A stretch of DNA of 64,000 nt from assembly GCF_009745975.1 (NCBI RefSeq), contig NZ_WHOL01000063.1, forward strand, positions 84,745-148,744, read 5' to 3'. The position numbers and the translations under genes are program-made. Position 1 is the first letter of the stretch, and every line of letters begins with the position of its first letter. Below the pieces are notes generated by a model, which was not told where the DNA came from, did no database searches, and was given only the letters and a program-made list of their open reading frames with translations. Source of the stretch: Actinokineospora pegani (GTDB lineage: Bacteria; Actinomycetota; Actinomycetes; Mycobacteriales; Pseudonocardiaceae). Shown one piece after another: positions 37,315 to 46,176 of this stretch.

Positions 37315-37405
37315 CCGCCACGGGAGTCCGGTAATGGCCGGGCTGAGAGGAGGGCACGAGCCCTCGACCGTCTACCTGATCAGGGTCATGCCTGCGCAGG
37401 GAGGG
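37315..37405 (+). promoter_or_regulatory. TPP riboswitch (THI element)
   Basis: The leader of the thi operon contains the conserved THI-box parts in order: CTGAGA at 37343-37348 after a G-rich arm, then a variable AGGGC...GCCCT stem, ACCTGAT at 37374-37380, GGGTCATGCC, and GCGCAGGGA at 37394-37402. TPP binding would lower expression of thiBPQ. The proximity of its end to the start codon of thiB (about 35 nt, over the Shine-Dalgarno) suggests translational control. A TACGCT -10-like hexamer at 37304-37309 places the RNA start just upstream. Confidence 0.95.
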
Positions 37406-37439
37406 CCTCGTGGTGCGCACCCGTCCCAGGAGGCCCGTT

Positions 37440-38456
37440 ATGCGTCGGTTCATCCCACTTGTCGCACTCGCCCTGGTGGCGGGGTGCTCGGTCGGCTCGG
37501 GTGGGGAGACCGCTGGGGAGCGGAAGGTCGTGCTGGTCACGCACGACTCCTTCGCCGTCGACCAGTCGGTGCTCGACCGGTTCCGGGAGCGGTCCGGGAT
37601 CACCGTGGAGGTCCGGTCCAGCGGCGACGCGGGGGCGTTGACCAACCAACTGGTGTTGACCAAGGCCAATCCGCTCGGCGACGTGGCGTTCGGGGTCGAC
37701 AACACCTTCGCCTCCCGCGCGCTCGACGAGGGGGTCTTCGCCGAGCACCGGGGGCCCGAGTCCGACAAGGGCCAGCAGCGCTACGCCGTGGACGACAGCG
37801 GCAGGCTCAGCGCGGTGGACGTGGGAGACGTCTGCGTCAACGTCGACAACGCGCTCGCCGACCCGCCCAGGACGTTCGAGGACCTCGCCGACCCGCGGTT
37901 CAAGGACAAGCTGGTCGTCGAGGACCCGGCGACGTCCTCGCCCGGGCTGGCGTTCCTGCTCGGCACCGTGGCGCACTTCGGCGAGCAGGGCTGGCAGGGG
38001 TACTGGGCCCAGCTCAAGGCCAACGGCGTCAAGGTCGTCAGCGGCTGGGAGGAGGCCTACACCCAGGAGTTCTCCGGCTCGTCGGGCAAGGGCCCGCGCC
38101 CGATCGTCGTCTCCTACGCGTCCTCCCCGTCCGCCGAGGTGGGCGACGACGGCACCCCGCGCACGACCGCGCTGCTGGACACCTGCTTCCGCCAGGTCGA
38201 GTACGCGGGCGTGCTCAACGGGGCCAAGAACCCCGAGGACGCGGGCGAGGTCGTCGACTTCCTGCTGTCGGAGGACTTCCAGGAGACCGTCGCCGACAAG
38301 ATGTACGTCTACCCGTCCCGCGAGGGCGTGGCGCTGCCCGAGTCGTGGGCGGTCGCCGCCCCGCTGCCGCAGAACCCCGCGACCCTGCCCGCCGCCGACA
38401 TCTCGGCCAACCGGCAGCGGTGGATCGAGCAGTGGCGCTCCGCCGTCCAGGGCTGA
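37440..38456 (+). CDS. thiB: Thiamine ABC transporter substrate-binding lipoprotein
   Basis: The 338-residue protein has a lipoprotein signal (RRFIPLVALALVAGCS) and a type-1/2 periplasmic-binding fold with LVTHDSFAVDQSVLDRFRERSGITVEVR, ANPLGDVAFGVDNTF, SPGLAFLL and WQGYWAQLKANGVKVVSGWEEAY, the pattern of TbpA/ThiB. AGGAGG is 6 nt before ATG 37440. The TPP riboswitch just upstream and the downstream permease and ATPase confirm thiamine or thiamine-phosphate uptake. Confidence 0.95.
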   Translation: MRRFIPLVALALVAGCSVGSGGETAGERKVVLVTHDSFAVDQSVLDRFRERSGITVEVRSSGDAGALTNQLVLTKANPLGDVAFGVDNTFASRALDEGVFAEHRGPESDKGQQRYAVDDSGRLSAVDVGDVCVNVDNALADPPRTFEDLADPRFKDKLVVEDPATSSPGLAFLLGTVAHFGEQGWQGYWAQLKANGVKVVSGWEEAYTQEFSGSSGKGPRPIVVSYASSPSAEVGDDGTPRTTALLDTCFRQVEYAGVLNGAKNPEDAGEVVDFLLSEDFQETVADKMYVYPSREGVALPESWAVAAPLPQNPATLPAADISANRQRWIEQWRSAVQG

Positions 38457-40033
38457 GGAGGGCCGCGGGGCCGCTGCTGTTCGCCGCCGTCCCGCTGGGC
38501 TTCCTCGCCGTCTTCTTCCTCTGGCCGGTGGCCGCGATCGTGCGGCTGGGCGTGGTCGAGGGCGGGCTCGCCGCGGTCTGGTCCGAGGCGGGCACGTGGG
38601 GGCTGGTCGGGTTCACGCTGGGCCAGGCCGCCGCGGCGACGGTGGTCGCGGTGCTGGCCGGGCTGCCGGTGGCGTTCCTGCTGGCCAGGGTGCGGCTGCC
38701 GGGGGCGGCGCTGGTCCGGGCGGCGGTGCTGGTGCCGTTCGTGCTGCCGACGGTCGTGGTGGGGCTGGCGTTCCGGTCGCTGATGCCCGACGGCGGGGTG
38801 CTGGCGATCGTGCTGGCCAACGCGTTCTTCAACGTCGCCGTGGTGGCCAGGACCGTCGGCGGGCTGTGGGCGCACCTCGACCGCCGGGCCGAGGACGCCG
38901 CGCGGGCGCTGGGCGCGACCCGGCTGCGCGCGTTCACCTCGGTGACCCTGCCCGCGCTCACCCCGGCGATCGGCTCGGCCGCCGCGGTGGTCTTCCTGTT
39001 CTGCGCCACCAGCTTCGGCGTGGTGCTGCTGCTCGGCGGGGCCCGGTACCGGACCCTGGAGACCGAGATCTACCTGCGCACGGTCGAGTTGCTGGACCTC
39101 TCGGGCGCGGCGGCGTTGTCGTTGTTGCAGTTCCTCGCGGTGGTGGCGGTGCTGGTCGCGGGGGCGATCGCCCGCCGCCGCAGGGAGGGCGCCCAGGAGT
39201 TGCGCGGCCGGGCCGAGGTGGCGCGGCGGCCGGAGCGCGGGGAGTGGGTGGCGGTCGCGCTGGCCTACGGCGTGCTCGCCGCGTTGGCGGTGCCGGTCGT
39301 GGCGCTGGTGGTCCGGTCGTTCTCCGGCGGGTTCGCGGGCTACGCGGCGCTGAACACCACCGGCTACCGGGGGTCGTTGCAGGTCACGGGGGTCGAAGCG
39401 GCGGTGAACTCGCTGCGCGCCGCGACCGACGCGACGCTGTTGGCCATGGTGCTGGGGGTGTTGGCGTCCGTCGCGCTGGTGCTGCTGGGGCGCTCCGGTC
39501 TGCGCCCGGGGTTCGTCGAGGGCGTCGACACCGCGCTGATGCTGCCGCTGGGCGTCTCGGCGGTGACGGTCGGGTTCGGCTACCTGATCACCCTGGACGC
39601 GCTGCCGGGCGACCTGCGCACCTCGCCGGTGCTGGTGCCGCTGGCGCAGGCGCTCGTCGTGACGCCGCTGGTGGTGCGGACCCTGCTCCCGGTGCTGCGC
39701 TCGGTCGACGACCGCCTCCGGCAGGCTGCCGCGGCGCTGGGCGCGGGCCCGTGGCGGGTGTGGCGCGAGGTCGACATCCCGCTGGCTGGCCGGTCCCTGG
39801 TGGCCTCGGCGGCGTTCGGCTACGTGGTGGCGCTGGGCGAGTTCGGCGCGACGAGCTTCCTGGCCCGCCCGGACGCGGCGACCCTGCCGGTGGTCATCGG
39901 TCGGCTCGTGGCGCGCCCGGGGGAGCTCAACAACCAGATGGCCTACGCGGCCTGCACCTTGCTGATGCTGGTGACCGTGGTGGTCGCGATCGCCGTCGAG
40001 CGGTTGCGCGTGCCGGGAGTGGGTGAGTTCTGA
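38432..40033 (+). CDS. thiP: Thiamine ABC transporter permease
   Basis: The ~533-residue protein has about 12 membrane segments and two copies of the binding-protein-dependent permease domain, each with an EAA-type loop (EDAARALGATRLRAFTSVTLPALTPA and LRQAAAALGAGPWRVWREVDIPLAG). This fused double permease is the ThiP architecture. GTG 38432 is the most probable start, overlapping the end of thiB by 25 nt; a much longer open frame upstream is not coding. Its TGA overlaps the next ATG (TGATG). Confidence 0.93.
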   Translation: MALRRPGLRRAAGPLLFAAVPLGFLAVFFLWPVAAIVRLGVVEGGLAAVWSEAGTWGLVGFTLGQAAAATVVAVLAGLPVAFLLARVRLPGAALVRAAVLVPFVLPTVVVGLAFRSLMPDGGVLAIVLANAFFNVAVVARTVGGLWAHLDRRAEDAARALGATRLRAFTSVTLPALTPAIGSAAAVVFLFCATSFGVVLLLGGARYRTLETEIYLRTVELLDLSGAAALSLLQFLAVVAVLVAGAIARRRREGAQELRGRAEVARRPERGEWVAVALAYGVLAALAVPVVALVVRSFSGGFAGYAALNTTGYRGSLQVTGVEAAVNSLRAATDATLLAMVLGVLASVALVLLGRSGLRPGFVEGVDTALMLPLGVSAVTVGFGYLITLDALPGDLRTSPVLVPLAQALVVTPLVVRTLLPVLRSVDDRLRQAAAALGAGPWRVWREVDIPLAGRSLVASAAFGYVVALGEFGATSFLARPDAATLPVVIGRLVARPGELNNQMAYAACTLLMLVTVVVAIAVERLRVPGVGEF

Positions 40034-41007
40034 TGCTGGGCGTCGAGGGCTTGTCGGTCCACTACGGATCGGTGACCGCCGTGTCCGATGTGGACCTCAT
40101 GGTCGCGGACGGCGAGGTGCTGGCGCTGCTGGGTCCCTCCGGCTGCGGCAAGTCGACGCTGCTGCGCGCGGTGGCCGGGTTGCAGGAGTGCTCGGGGGCG
40201 GTGCGGTGGGACGGGGCGGACCTGGCCAAGGTCCCGGTCCACCGGCGCGGGTTCGGCCTGGTGTTCCAGGACGGGCAGCTCTTCCCGCACCGGGACGTGG
40301 CGGGCAACATCGCCTTCGGGCTGCGGATGGCGGGCGTGGGCAAGGCGGCCCGGGTCGCCCGCGTGGCGGAGCTGCTGGAGCTGGTCGGCCTGGCGGGCTA
40401 CGCCTCCCGGCGCGTGGGGGAGCTGTCGGGGGGAGAGCGGCAGCGGGTGGCGTTGGCGCGGGCGCTGGCCCCCCGGCCCCGCTTGCTGCTGCTGGACGAG
40501 CCACTGTCCGCTTTGGACCGTGCGCTGCGCGAGCACCTGGCCGTCGACCTGGCCAGGGTGCTGCGGCTGTCCGGGACGACGGCGCTGGTGGTCACCCACG
40601 ACCACGACGAGGCGTTCACGCTGGCCGACCGGGTCGCGCTGATGCGCGGCGGGGTCATCCGCCAGGTCGGCGCGCCGGGCGAGGTGTGGGGGCGGCCGGT
40701 CGACGCCGAGACCGCCCGGTTCCTTGGCTGCGGGCGCGTGCTGGACGCGGGCGAGCTGGCCGCCTTCGGCGGGGTGCCGTGGGCGGGGCAGGTCGGTCTG
40801 CGCGAGTCCGCGCTGCGGGTGGCCGCCGACGGCCCGGTCGCGGGCGAGGTGACGGCGGCCGTGCACCGCCGCGACCACGTCCGGCTGGTGGTCGCGACGG
40901 TGGGGCTGGGGCAGGTCGACGCCGTGGCCGGGATCGCCGAGGCGCCCAGGGTGGGCGACTCGGTGTCGCTGCGCCTCGACGAGTCCGGCGTGGTGCCGGT
41001 GGGGTGA
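40033..41007 (+). CDS. thiQ: Thiamine ABC transporter ATP-binding protein
   Basis: The 324-residue ATPase has Walker A GPSGCGKST, Q-loop VFQDGQLFPH, signature LSGGERQRVALARAL and Walker B LLLLDEPLSALD, H-loop THDHDEA. A C-terminal ~100-residue TOBE-like regulatory domain makes it longer than E. coli ThiQ. Overlap with thiP and the riboswitch upstream support the thiamine role. Confidence 0.92.
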   Translation: MLGVEGLSVHYGSVTAVSDVDLMVADGEVLALLGPSGCGKSTLLRAVAGLQECSGAVRWDGADLAKVPVHRRGFGLVFQDGQLFPHRDVAGNIAFGLRMAGVGKAARVARVAELLELVGLAGYASRRVGELSGGERQRVALARALAPRPRLLLLDEPLSALDRALREHLAVDLARVLRLSGTTALVVTHDHDEAFTLADRVALMRGGVIRQVGAPGEVWGRPVDAETARFLGCGRVLDAGELAAFGGVPWAGQVGLRESALRVAADGPVAGEVTAAVHRRDHVRLVVATVGLGQVDAVAGIAEAPRVGDSVSLRLDESGVVPVG

Positions 41008-41011
41008 GCGC

Positions 41012-41887
41012 TCAGCCGTCGCGGGTGAGCATCCGGGACAGGGCCAGGGAGTAGCCGATGACCAGGTAGCAGCCGCCGCGCAGCACGCCCTCGACGAGGT
41101 TGCCGGTGGGCATCGGGTCGCTGATGACGTCGGGCAGGTCGCCCCAGCTCGTGGTGATGAGGGCGGGGGTGAGCCAGTCCAGCGCGGGGATGGCGTTGAG
41201 CACGCCCGAGACGATCACCAGGCCCAGCGCCACCGCGACGACCACCAGCGGGTGCTCGGTCATGGCGGACACGGCCAGCGCCACCGCGGCCAGGGCCCAC
41301 ACCTGGAAGGTGACCAGGGCGGCGAACAGCAGCACCCGGCCCAGGCCCGCGCCGAAGGGCAGCGTGGTGCCGGAGATGGTGAGCATCCCGTCGCCGCCGA
41401 GCAGGACGACGCCCGCGACGGTGCCGGTGACGGTCATCAGCAGCACGGCGAGCAGGGTCACCGCGGCGACGCCGAACGCCTTGACCGCCAGCAGGCGCGC
41501 GCGGCCGACCGGGGCGACCAGCAGGCCGCGCAGGGTGCCGTTGGCCGCCTCGCCCGCCAGCGCGTCGGCCGAGAGCATGGCGCCGACCAGGGGCAGCAGC
41601 ATGGTCATCGCGATGACGAGGCTGAAGACCGGCAGCAGCAGGCCGTTGCCCTCGACCAGGCTCGCCATGCCGCCGCCGTTGGGGCCCTCGGCGCCGAGCG
41701 CCCCGGAGTCGGCGGCGATGGCGATGCCGACGCCCGCCACGACCGGGACCAGGGCCAGCAGGCCCAGCACGACCAGGGTTCGGGGGCGGCGCAGGACCAG
41801 GCGCAGCTCCGAGCGCAGCAGCCTGCCCAGCGGGGCGCGGGTGGCGGTCGGGCGTTGGACCGCCCGGTCCACGACGGCGGTGGTCAT
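41012..41887 (-). CDS. ABC-2 type transporter permease
   Basis: The 291-residue protein has six membrane segments. It begins with a cytoplasmic RSELRLVLRRPRTLVVLGLLALVPVVAG, then an extracytoplasmic loop, and contains SADALAGEAANGTLRGLLVAPVGRARLLAVK, typical of NatB/YhaP-like ABC-2 permeases. ATG 41887 overlaps the TGA of the ATPase gene. It is the third gene of the operon beginning with the LolA-like protein. Confidence 0.88.
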   Translation of the reverse strand: MTTAVVDRAVQRPTATRAPLGRLLRSELRLVLRRPRTLVVLGLLALVPVVAGVGIAIAADSGALGAEGPNGGGMASLVEGNGLLLPVFSLVIAMTMLLPLVGAMLSADALAGEAANGTLRGLLVAPVGRARLLAVKAFGVAAVTLLAVLLMTVTGTVAGVVLLGGDGMLTISGTTLPFGAGLGRVLLFAALVTFQVWALAAVALAVSAMTEHPLVVVAVALGLVIVSGVLNAIPALDWLTPALITTSWGDLPDVISDPMPTGNLVEGVLRGGCYLVIGYSLALSRMLTRDG

Positions 41888-42888
41888 CGGGTCTCCTGGG
41901 GTACGAGCAGGTCGTCCATGTCGGGGTCGGCGGCGGTGGTCAGCCGGGCGAACAGGTCCTCCAGGCCGGTGCGCTGCCTGCGGACCTCGTGCACCGGCAC
42001 GCCCGCGCGGACCAGCGTCGCCACGACCTCGGGCGCGGTGGTGGCGGTCAGGTCGACCCGGATGCCCTCGGCGGTCGAGCGGGCCGGGATGCGGCTGTCG
42101 CGCAGGGCGTCCACAGCGGACTCGACCTCGGGCGTGGACACCAGCAGGGAGGCGGTGCCCGCGTCGAGCAGGTCGCGCAGGTCGCCCTGGGCCACGACGG
42201 TGCCCTGGTTGAGCACGGCCACGTGCGTGCAGGTCGCCTCGACCTCGGCCAGCAGGTGCGAGGACACGACCACGGTCGTCCCCTCGGCGTGCAGGTCGGC
42301 CATGATCGAGCGGATCTCCCTGGTGCCCGCCGGGTCCAGGCCGTTGGTCGGCTCGTCGAGCACGACCAGCCTGCGCGGCACCAGCAGCGCGGCGGCCAGG
42401 CCGAGCCGCTGCTTCATGCCGAGCGAGTACCCCCGGTAGCGGCGGTTGGCCGCGTGCGCGAGGCCGACCCGCTCCACCGCCGCCCGCACGGCGGCGGGGG
42501 TGCCCGCGCCGGTCAGGTGCGGCTCGGCGGCCGCGACGCGCAGCAGGTTCTCCGTGCCGGACAGGAACGGGTGGAAGCCCGGTCCCTCGACCAGCGCGCC
42601 CACCTCGGGCAGCGCCCGCGCGGCGCCGTCGGGCAGCGCGTGGCCGAGCAGCTCGATCTCGCCCCTGGTCGGGGTGACCAGGCCCAGGAGCATGCGGATG
42701 GTCGTGGTCTTGCCGGAGCCGTTGGGGCCGAGCATCCCCATCACCGCGCCCGTGGGCACGTCGAGGTCCACGTTGTCCACCGCGACGGTGCCCCGGTAGA
42801 CCTTGCGCAGACCACGCGTGCGGGCGGCGAGCGGGGTGGCCGCGGCGTCCGCCGCGGCCACCCCTTCCTGCCCGGGGGTCCCGGTCAC
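41884..42888 (-). CDS. ABC transporter ATP-binding protein
   Basis: The 334-residue ATPase has Walker A GPNGSGKTT, signature YSLGMKQRLGLAAALL, Walker B LVVLDEPTNGLDP and H-loop SSHLLAE, i.e. the CcmA/NatA-like exporter class, plus a ~100-residue C-terminal domain. Its start GTG 42888 overlaps the stop of the LolA-like gene by 4 nt. Cargo is unknown; drug/lipid export or bacitracin-type resistance is common for the class. Confidence 0.9.
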   Translation of the reverse strand: MTGTPGQEGVAAADAAATPLAARTRGLRKVYRGTVAVDNVDLDVPTGAVMGMLGPNGSGKTTTIRMLLGLVTPTRGEIELLGHALPDGAARALPEVGALVEGPGFHPFLSGTENLLRVAAAEPHLTGAGTPAAVRAAVERVGLAHAANRRYRGYSLGMKQRLGLAAALLVPRRLVVLDEPTNGLDPAGTREIRSIMADLHAEGTTVVVSSHLLAEVEATCTHVAVLNQGTVVAQGDLRDLLDAGTASLLVSTPEVESAVDALRDSRIPARSTAEGIRVDLTATTAPEVVATLVRAGVPVHEVRRQRTGLEDLFARLTTAADPDMDDLLVPQETR

Positions 42889-43970
42889 TTCTGGCCGAGG
42901 GCGTCGACGAGCACCTGCTGCGGGACCGCGCCGACGGCGACCTGGCCGTCGTCGGTCACCAGGGCCGTGCCGACCTTGGTGGTGATGACGGTGCCGGTGC
43001 CGAACGCGCCGCTCACCGGCTGCCCGAACTGCTTGACCAGGTCGAGCCCGGTGGTCTTGCCGCCCTCGCGGCCACCCTTGTCCTCGGTGGTCACCTCGGA
43101 CTCGAGCAGGTCCGCCGGGACCGTGCCGACGTAGACGGTGTCCCAACCCGAGCCGACGACCTTCGGCTTGATGGCGTTGAGCAGGTCCTGCTTCTGCTGC
43201 TCGGTGGGCTCGTGCTTGCCCACCTCGGCGTTGCCGTCGGTGACCTTCGCGCCCGCGGGCGGGGTGAAGGTGAACAGCGAGGCGTCCTGCGCGCCGGGGG
43301 TGAACTCGGTGAAGCCCAGGCTCAGCGCCGGGGCGGCGCTGCCGTTGGCCAGCACCTCCAGGCGCAGCGGCACCCGGGTCTCGGAGTCGACCGAGATGCG
43401 CACCTCGCGCAGCAGCGTGCGCTCGGACGGCTTCGGGGTCACCACGAGCTGGTAGACGGGGCGGTCGGCCACGCGGGCGGTGCCGTCGACCGACAGCGTC
43501 GACTCGTCCCCCATCGCCGTGACGAACTCGCGGGCGGCGGCCGCCGGGTCGGTCAGCCGCTGCTCCTCGCCCGCCTTGTCCCGCGCCCCACCGGTGTACT
43601 TCACGACCGACTTGTCGGCCGAGCTCCACAGCCAGGTGGTGGCGCCATCGGCGACCAGCGTCTTCTCGCCGTCGCCCTCGATCAGCGACACCCGGGCCTT
43701 GCCCTCGCCGTCGGTGTAGATCCGCGCGGCCTCGTCCCCGGTCGGCAGGCCGGGGATCGGCAGGCCCAGGTCGCTGGACACCGCCACGGTCCCCGACAGC
43801 GCGGGGACGTCGGTGGTCAGCACCGACGCGACCAACGACTCGGCGGTGGTCTCCGGCAGCGCGGGCGGTGTGGTGTCGGCGCCTGCCGGGGCGGCGATCA
43901 AGACCAGCCCGACCACGCCCGCGGTCGTCCCCGCCGCCGCCGCGGAAAGCGCCGTCCTCTTCCTGTTCAT
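42885..43970 (-). CDS. Secreted LolA-like/DUF2092 lipid-carrier-fold protein
   Basis: The 361-residue protein has a signal peptide (TALSAAAAGTTAGVVGLVLIAAPAGA, cleavage after AGA) and a LolA/LppX-like half-barrel: LSGTVAVSSDLG, YTDGEGKARVSLIEGDGEKTLVADGATTWLWSSADKSVVKY and VTPKPSERTLLREVRISVD. GGGAGTGAGAG precedes ATG 43970. It is the first gene of an operon with an ABC exporter and is divergent from a two-component system. It could be a lipoprotein/lipid acceptor or an envelope-stress sensor partner; this is inferred from context. Confidence 0.85.
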   Translation of the reverse strand: MNRKRTALSAAAAGTTAGVVGLVLIAAPAGADTTPPALPETTAESLVASVLTTDVPALSGTVAVSSDLGLPIPGLPTGDEAARIYTDGEGKARVSLIEGDGEKTLVADGATTWLWSSADKSVVKYTGGARDKAGEEQRLTDPAAAAREFVTAMGDESTLSVDGTARVADRPVYQLVVTPKPSERTLLREVRISVDSETRVPLRLEVLANGSAAPALSLGFTEFTPGAQDASLFTFTPPAGAKVTDGNAEVGKHEPTEQQKQDLLNAIKPKVVGSGWDTVYVGTVPADLLESEVTTEDKGGREGGKTTGLDLVKQFGQPVSGAFGTGTVITTKVGTALVTDDGQVAVGAVPQQVLVDALGQK

Positions 43971-44050
43971 CGCTCTCACTCCCTGTTCGGGCTTTCTCTC
44001 CCTGTTCGAGGAGGGTTCCTCCCCGCACCGATGACAGTGCTCCACCGACG

Positions 44051-44096
44051 CTGAGATGGCGCTGAGAGCGCCCCGGCTGCTGAGAGTCGGCTGAGA
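44051..44096. promoter_or_regulatory. Paired CTGAGA direct repeats, probable response-regulator site
   Basis: Four copies of CTGAGA begin at 44051, 44062, 44080 and 44091. They form two pairs with exactly 11-bp spacing, the one-turn direct-repeat layout bound by OmpR/PhoB-type regulators. They lie between divergent start codons (43970 minus, 44126 plus), one gene being an OmpR-type regulator. Binding by that regulator is inferred. Confidence 0.6.
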
Positions 44097-44125
44097 GTGC
44101 GCGCGCCGAACCCCGGCCAGCCGCC

Positions 44126-44854
44126 ATGATGGCACCCGTGAAGCCTCGGGTGCTGGTGGTCGACGACGAACTGGGGGTGCGCCGCGCCCTGCAACGCGGT
44201 CTCACCGCCGAGGGCATGGACGTGATGGTGGCCGCGGACGGCCCCAACGCCCTGCGCATGGCCCTGACCGGCGCGTTCGACGTGATCCTGCTCGACATCA
44301 TGCTGCCCGGCCTGTCCGGCTACCGGGTGCTGGAGCGGCTGCGCGGCGAGGGCGTGCGCACCCCGGTGCTGCTGGTCTCGGCCAAGGACGGCGAGGTCGA
44401 CCAGGCCGACGGGCTCGACCTGGGCGCGGACGGCTACCTGGTGAAGCCGTTCTCCTTCGTCGTGCTGGTCGCCCAGGTCAGGGCGGTGCTGCGGCGCGGG
44501 GCCGAGGACGGCCCCGGCCGCAGGCTGCGGCTGGGATCGCTGGTGGTCGACCGGGGCACCCGCGAGGTCACCTTCGACGACGAGCCGGTGGCGCTGAGCC
44601 CGCGCGAGTTCGCGGTGCTCGACGCGCTGGCCGGGCGCGCCGGGTCGGTCGTGACCAAGGACGAGCTGCTGCGGGCGGTCTGGGGCGACGAGCAGGCCGC
44701 CACCCGCAACGCCGTCGAGGTCTACGTGGGCTACCTGCGCCGCAAGCTCGACGCCGCGGGCGCCGACGGCATCGTGCGCACCGTGCGCGGCCACGGGTAC
44801 CTGGCCTCGACCGCCGACATCGACGCCGCGATCGACCCGCCGCGCCCGCGGTGA
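44126..44854 (+). CDS. OmpR-family response regulator
   Basis: The 242-residue regulator has a receiver domain (VLVVDDE, phosphoacceptor D57 in ILLDIMLPG, Thr/Ser switch LLVSAKD, Lys in LVKPF) and a C-terminal winged helix (LSPREFAVLDALAGRAGSVV through NAVEVYVGYLRRKLD and TVRGHGYLA). Start may be ATG 44126 or GTG 44138. Its TGA overlaps the kinase GTG by 4 nt. Likely controls the adjacent divergent operon. Confidence 0.93.
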   Translation: MMAPVKPRVLVVDDELGVRRALQRGLTAEGMDVMVAADGPNALRMALTGAFDVILLDIMLPGLSGYRVLERLRGEGVRTPVLLVSAKDGEVDQADGLDLGADGYLVKPFSFVVLVAQVRAVLRRGAEDGPGRRLRLGSLVVDRGTREVTFDDEPVALSPREFAVLDALAGRAGSVVTKDELLRAVWGDEQAATRNAVEVYVGYLRRKLDAAGADGIVRTVRGHGYLASTADIDAAIDPPRPR

Positions 44855-46176
44855 GTCGTCGGACCCGGCGCCGCCGCAGCCTGCGCCGCCGCATCACCTT
44901 GCTGGCCACGGCGGTGACCGCGGTGGTGCTGGTCGGGCTGGCCCTGCTGAGCAGCCGCTTGATCGGCTCGCTGCTGGTGTCCTCGGCCGACGACGAACTG
45001 GCGCCCGCGCTGTCCTCCGCCGTCGCCGCGGTCAGCGCGGGGGACCCGGTCGTCCCGGCGTCGCCGAACTTCCAGACCCGCGTCCTCGACACCGCGGGCA
45101 CGGCGGTCGACGGCGGCCCGCCGCCGCTGCTGTCGGCGGCCGACCTGCGCCGGGTCAAGGCCGCGCTGCCGGTGTCGCGCCTGGAGGACTCCCCGCCGAC
45201 CCGCTGGCTGGGGACGGTGGCCACGGCCCCGGACGGCGCGCAGCGCGTGGTCGTCGTCGGCACCGGCCTGGTCGGGTTCTACCCGGCGCAGGGCGCCGCG
45301 CTGCGCTGGCTGCTCGTCGCCGCCGGGATCGCCGTCGCCGCCGCGGCCGCCGCCACCTGGTTCGCGGTCCGCTCGGCGATGCGCCCGGTGGGCAGGCTGC
45401 GCACCGCCGCCGCCGCCCTGGCCCCCGGCAAGCGCTTGCCCCTGCCCGAGGCGACCGAGCTGCACGCCCTGGCCGGGGCGCTCAACGACCTGCTGGCCCG
45501 CCGCGACGAGGCCGCCGACCGGCTGCGCCGCTTCACCGGCGACGCCGCGCACGAGCTGCGCTCCCCGGTGGCCTCCATCCGCGTGCAGGCCGAGGTCGCC
45601 GTCGAGCACCCGGACCCGTCGCTGTCCCAGGAGGTCCTCGCCGACGTCGCCGCCGAGTCGCGCAGGCTCTCCGCCCTGGTCGACGGCCTGCTCACGCTGG
45701 CCCGCTCGGACGCGGGCGAGCTGCCCCGCGCCACGTCGGTGGACCTCGGCGTCGCCGCCGCCGACGCCGCCACCCGCTGCCGGGTGGAGGACGGCCCCCG
45801 GATCGTCGTGCACCAGCCGCCGTCGTCGTGCTCGGTGCACGCCGCGCCCTCCGAGGTCGACCTGGTCCTGGACAACCTCCTGCGCAACGCCGTCCGGCAC
45901 GCCAGGGCCCAGGTCGTGCTGACCGTCCTGCGGGTCGGCCGGGTGGTCAGGGTGGTCGTGGACGACGACGGCCACGGGATCGCCGAGGAGCACCGGGCCA
46001 AGGTGTTCGACCGCTTCTACCGGGTGCAGGATGACCGGGCGCGCAGCTCCGGCGGGACGGGGCTGGGGTTGGCGCTGGTGGCCGAGGTGGTGCGCAGGCG
46101 GGGGGGAGTCGTGCGGGTGGGGGAGTCGCCGGAGGGCGGGGCGCGGTTCCAGGTGTCCTGGTGGGCGGTGCGGTGA
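44851..46176 (+). CDS. Sensor histidine kinase
   Basis: The 441-residue kinase has a membrane helix at about 16-40, an extracytoplasmic sensor loop of ~105 residues, a second helix at about 151-172, HAMP linker, HisKA domain with phosphoacceptor H234 in GDAAHELRSPVAS, and HATPase motifs N (LDNLLRNAVRHA), G1 (VDDDGHGI), F (VFDRFYR) and G2 (GGTGLGLALV). It pairs with the preceding regulator through a GTGA overlap. The loop gives no clue to the signal. Confidence 0.93.
   Translation: MSRRTRRRRSLRRRITLLATAVTAVVLVGLALLSSRLIGSLLVSSADDELAPALSSAVAAVSAGDPVVPASPNFQTRVLDTAGTAVDGGPPPLLSAADLRRVKAALPVSRLEDSPPTRWLGTVATAPDGAQRVVVVGTGLVGFYPAQGAALRWLLVAAGIAVAAAAAATWFAVRSAMRPVGRLRTAAAALAPGKRLPLPEATELHALAGALNDLLARRDEAADRLRRFTGDAAHELRSPVASIRVQAEVAVEHPDPSLSQEVLADVAAESRRLSALVDGLLTLARSDAGELPRATSVDLGVAAADAATRCRVEDGPRIVVHQPPSSCSVHAAPSEVDLVLDNLLRNAVRHARAQVVLTVLRVGRVVRVVVDDDGHGIAEEHRAKVFDRFYRVQDDRARSSGGTGLGLALVAEVVRRRGGVVRVGESPEGGARFQVSWWAVR

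Noticed and set aside
37145..38431. 962-residue version of ThiP
   Set aside because: The first ~430 codons overlap thiB in another frame and have no domain; the permease begins near 38432.
44051..44096. CRISPR or tandem-repeat array
   Set aside because: Six-base units with 11- and 18-bp steps, in a promoter region; no spacers or cas genes in the window.
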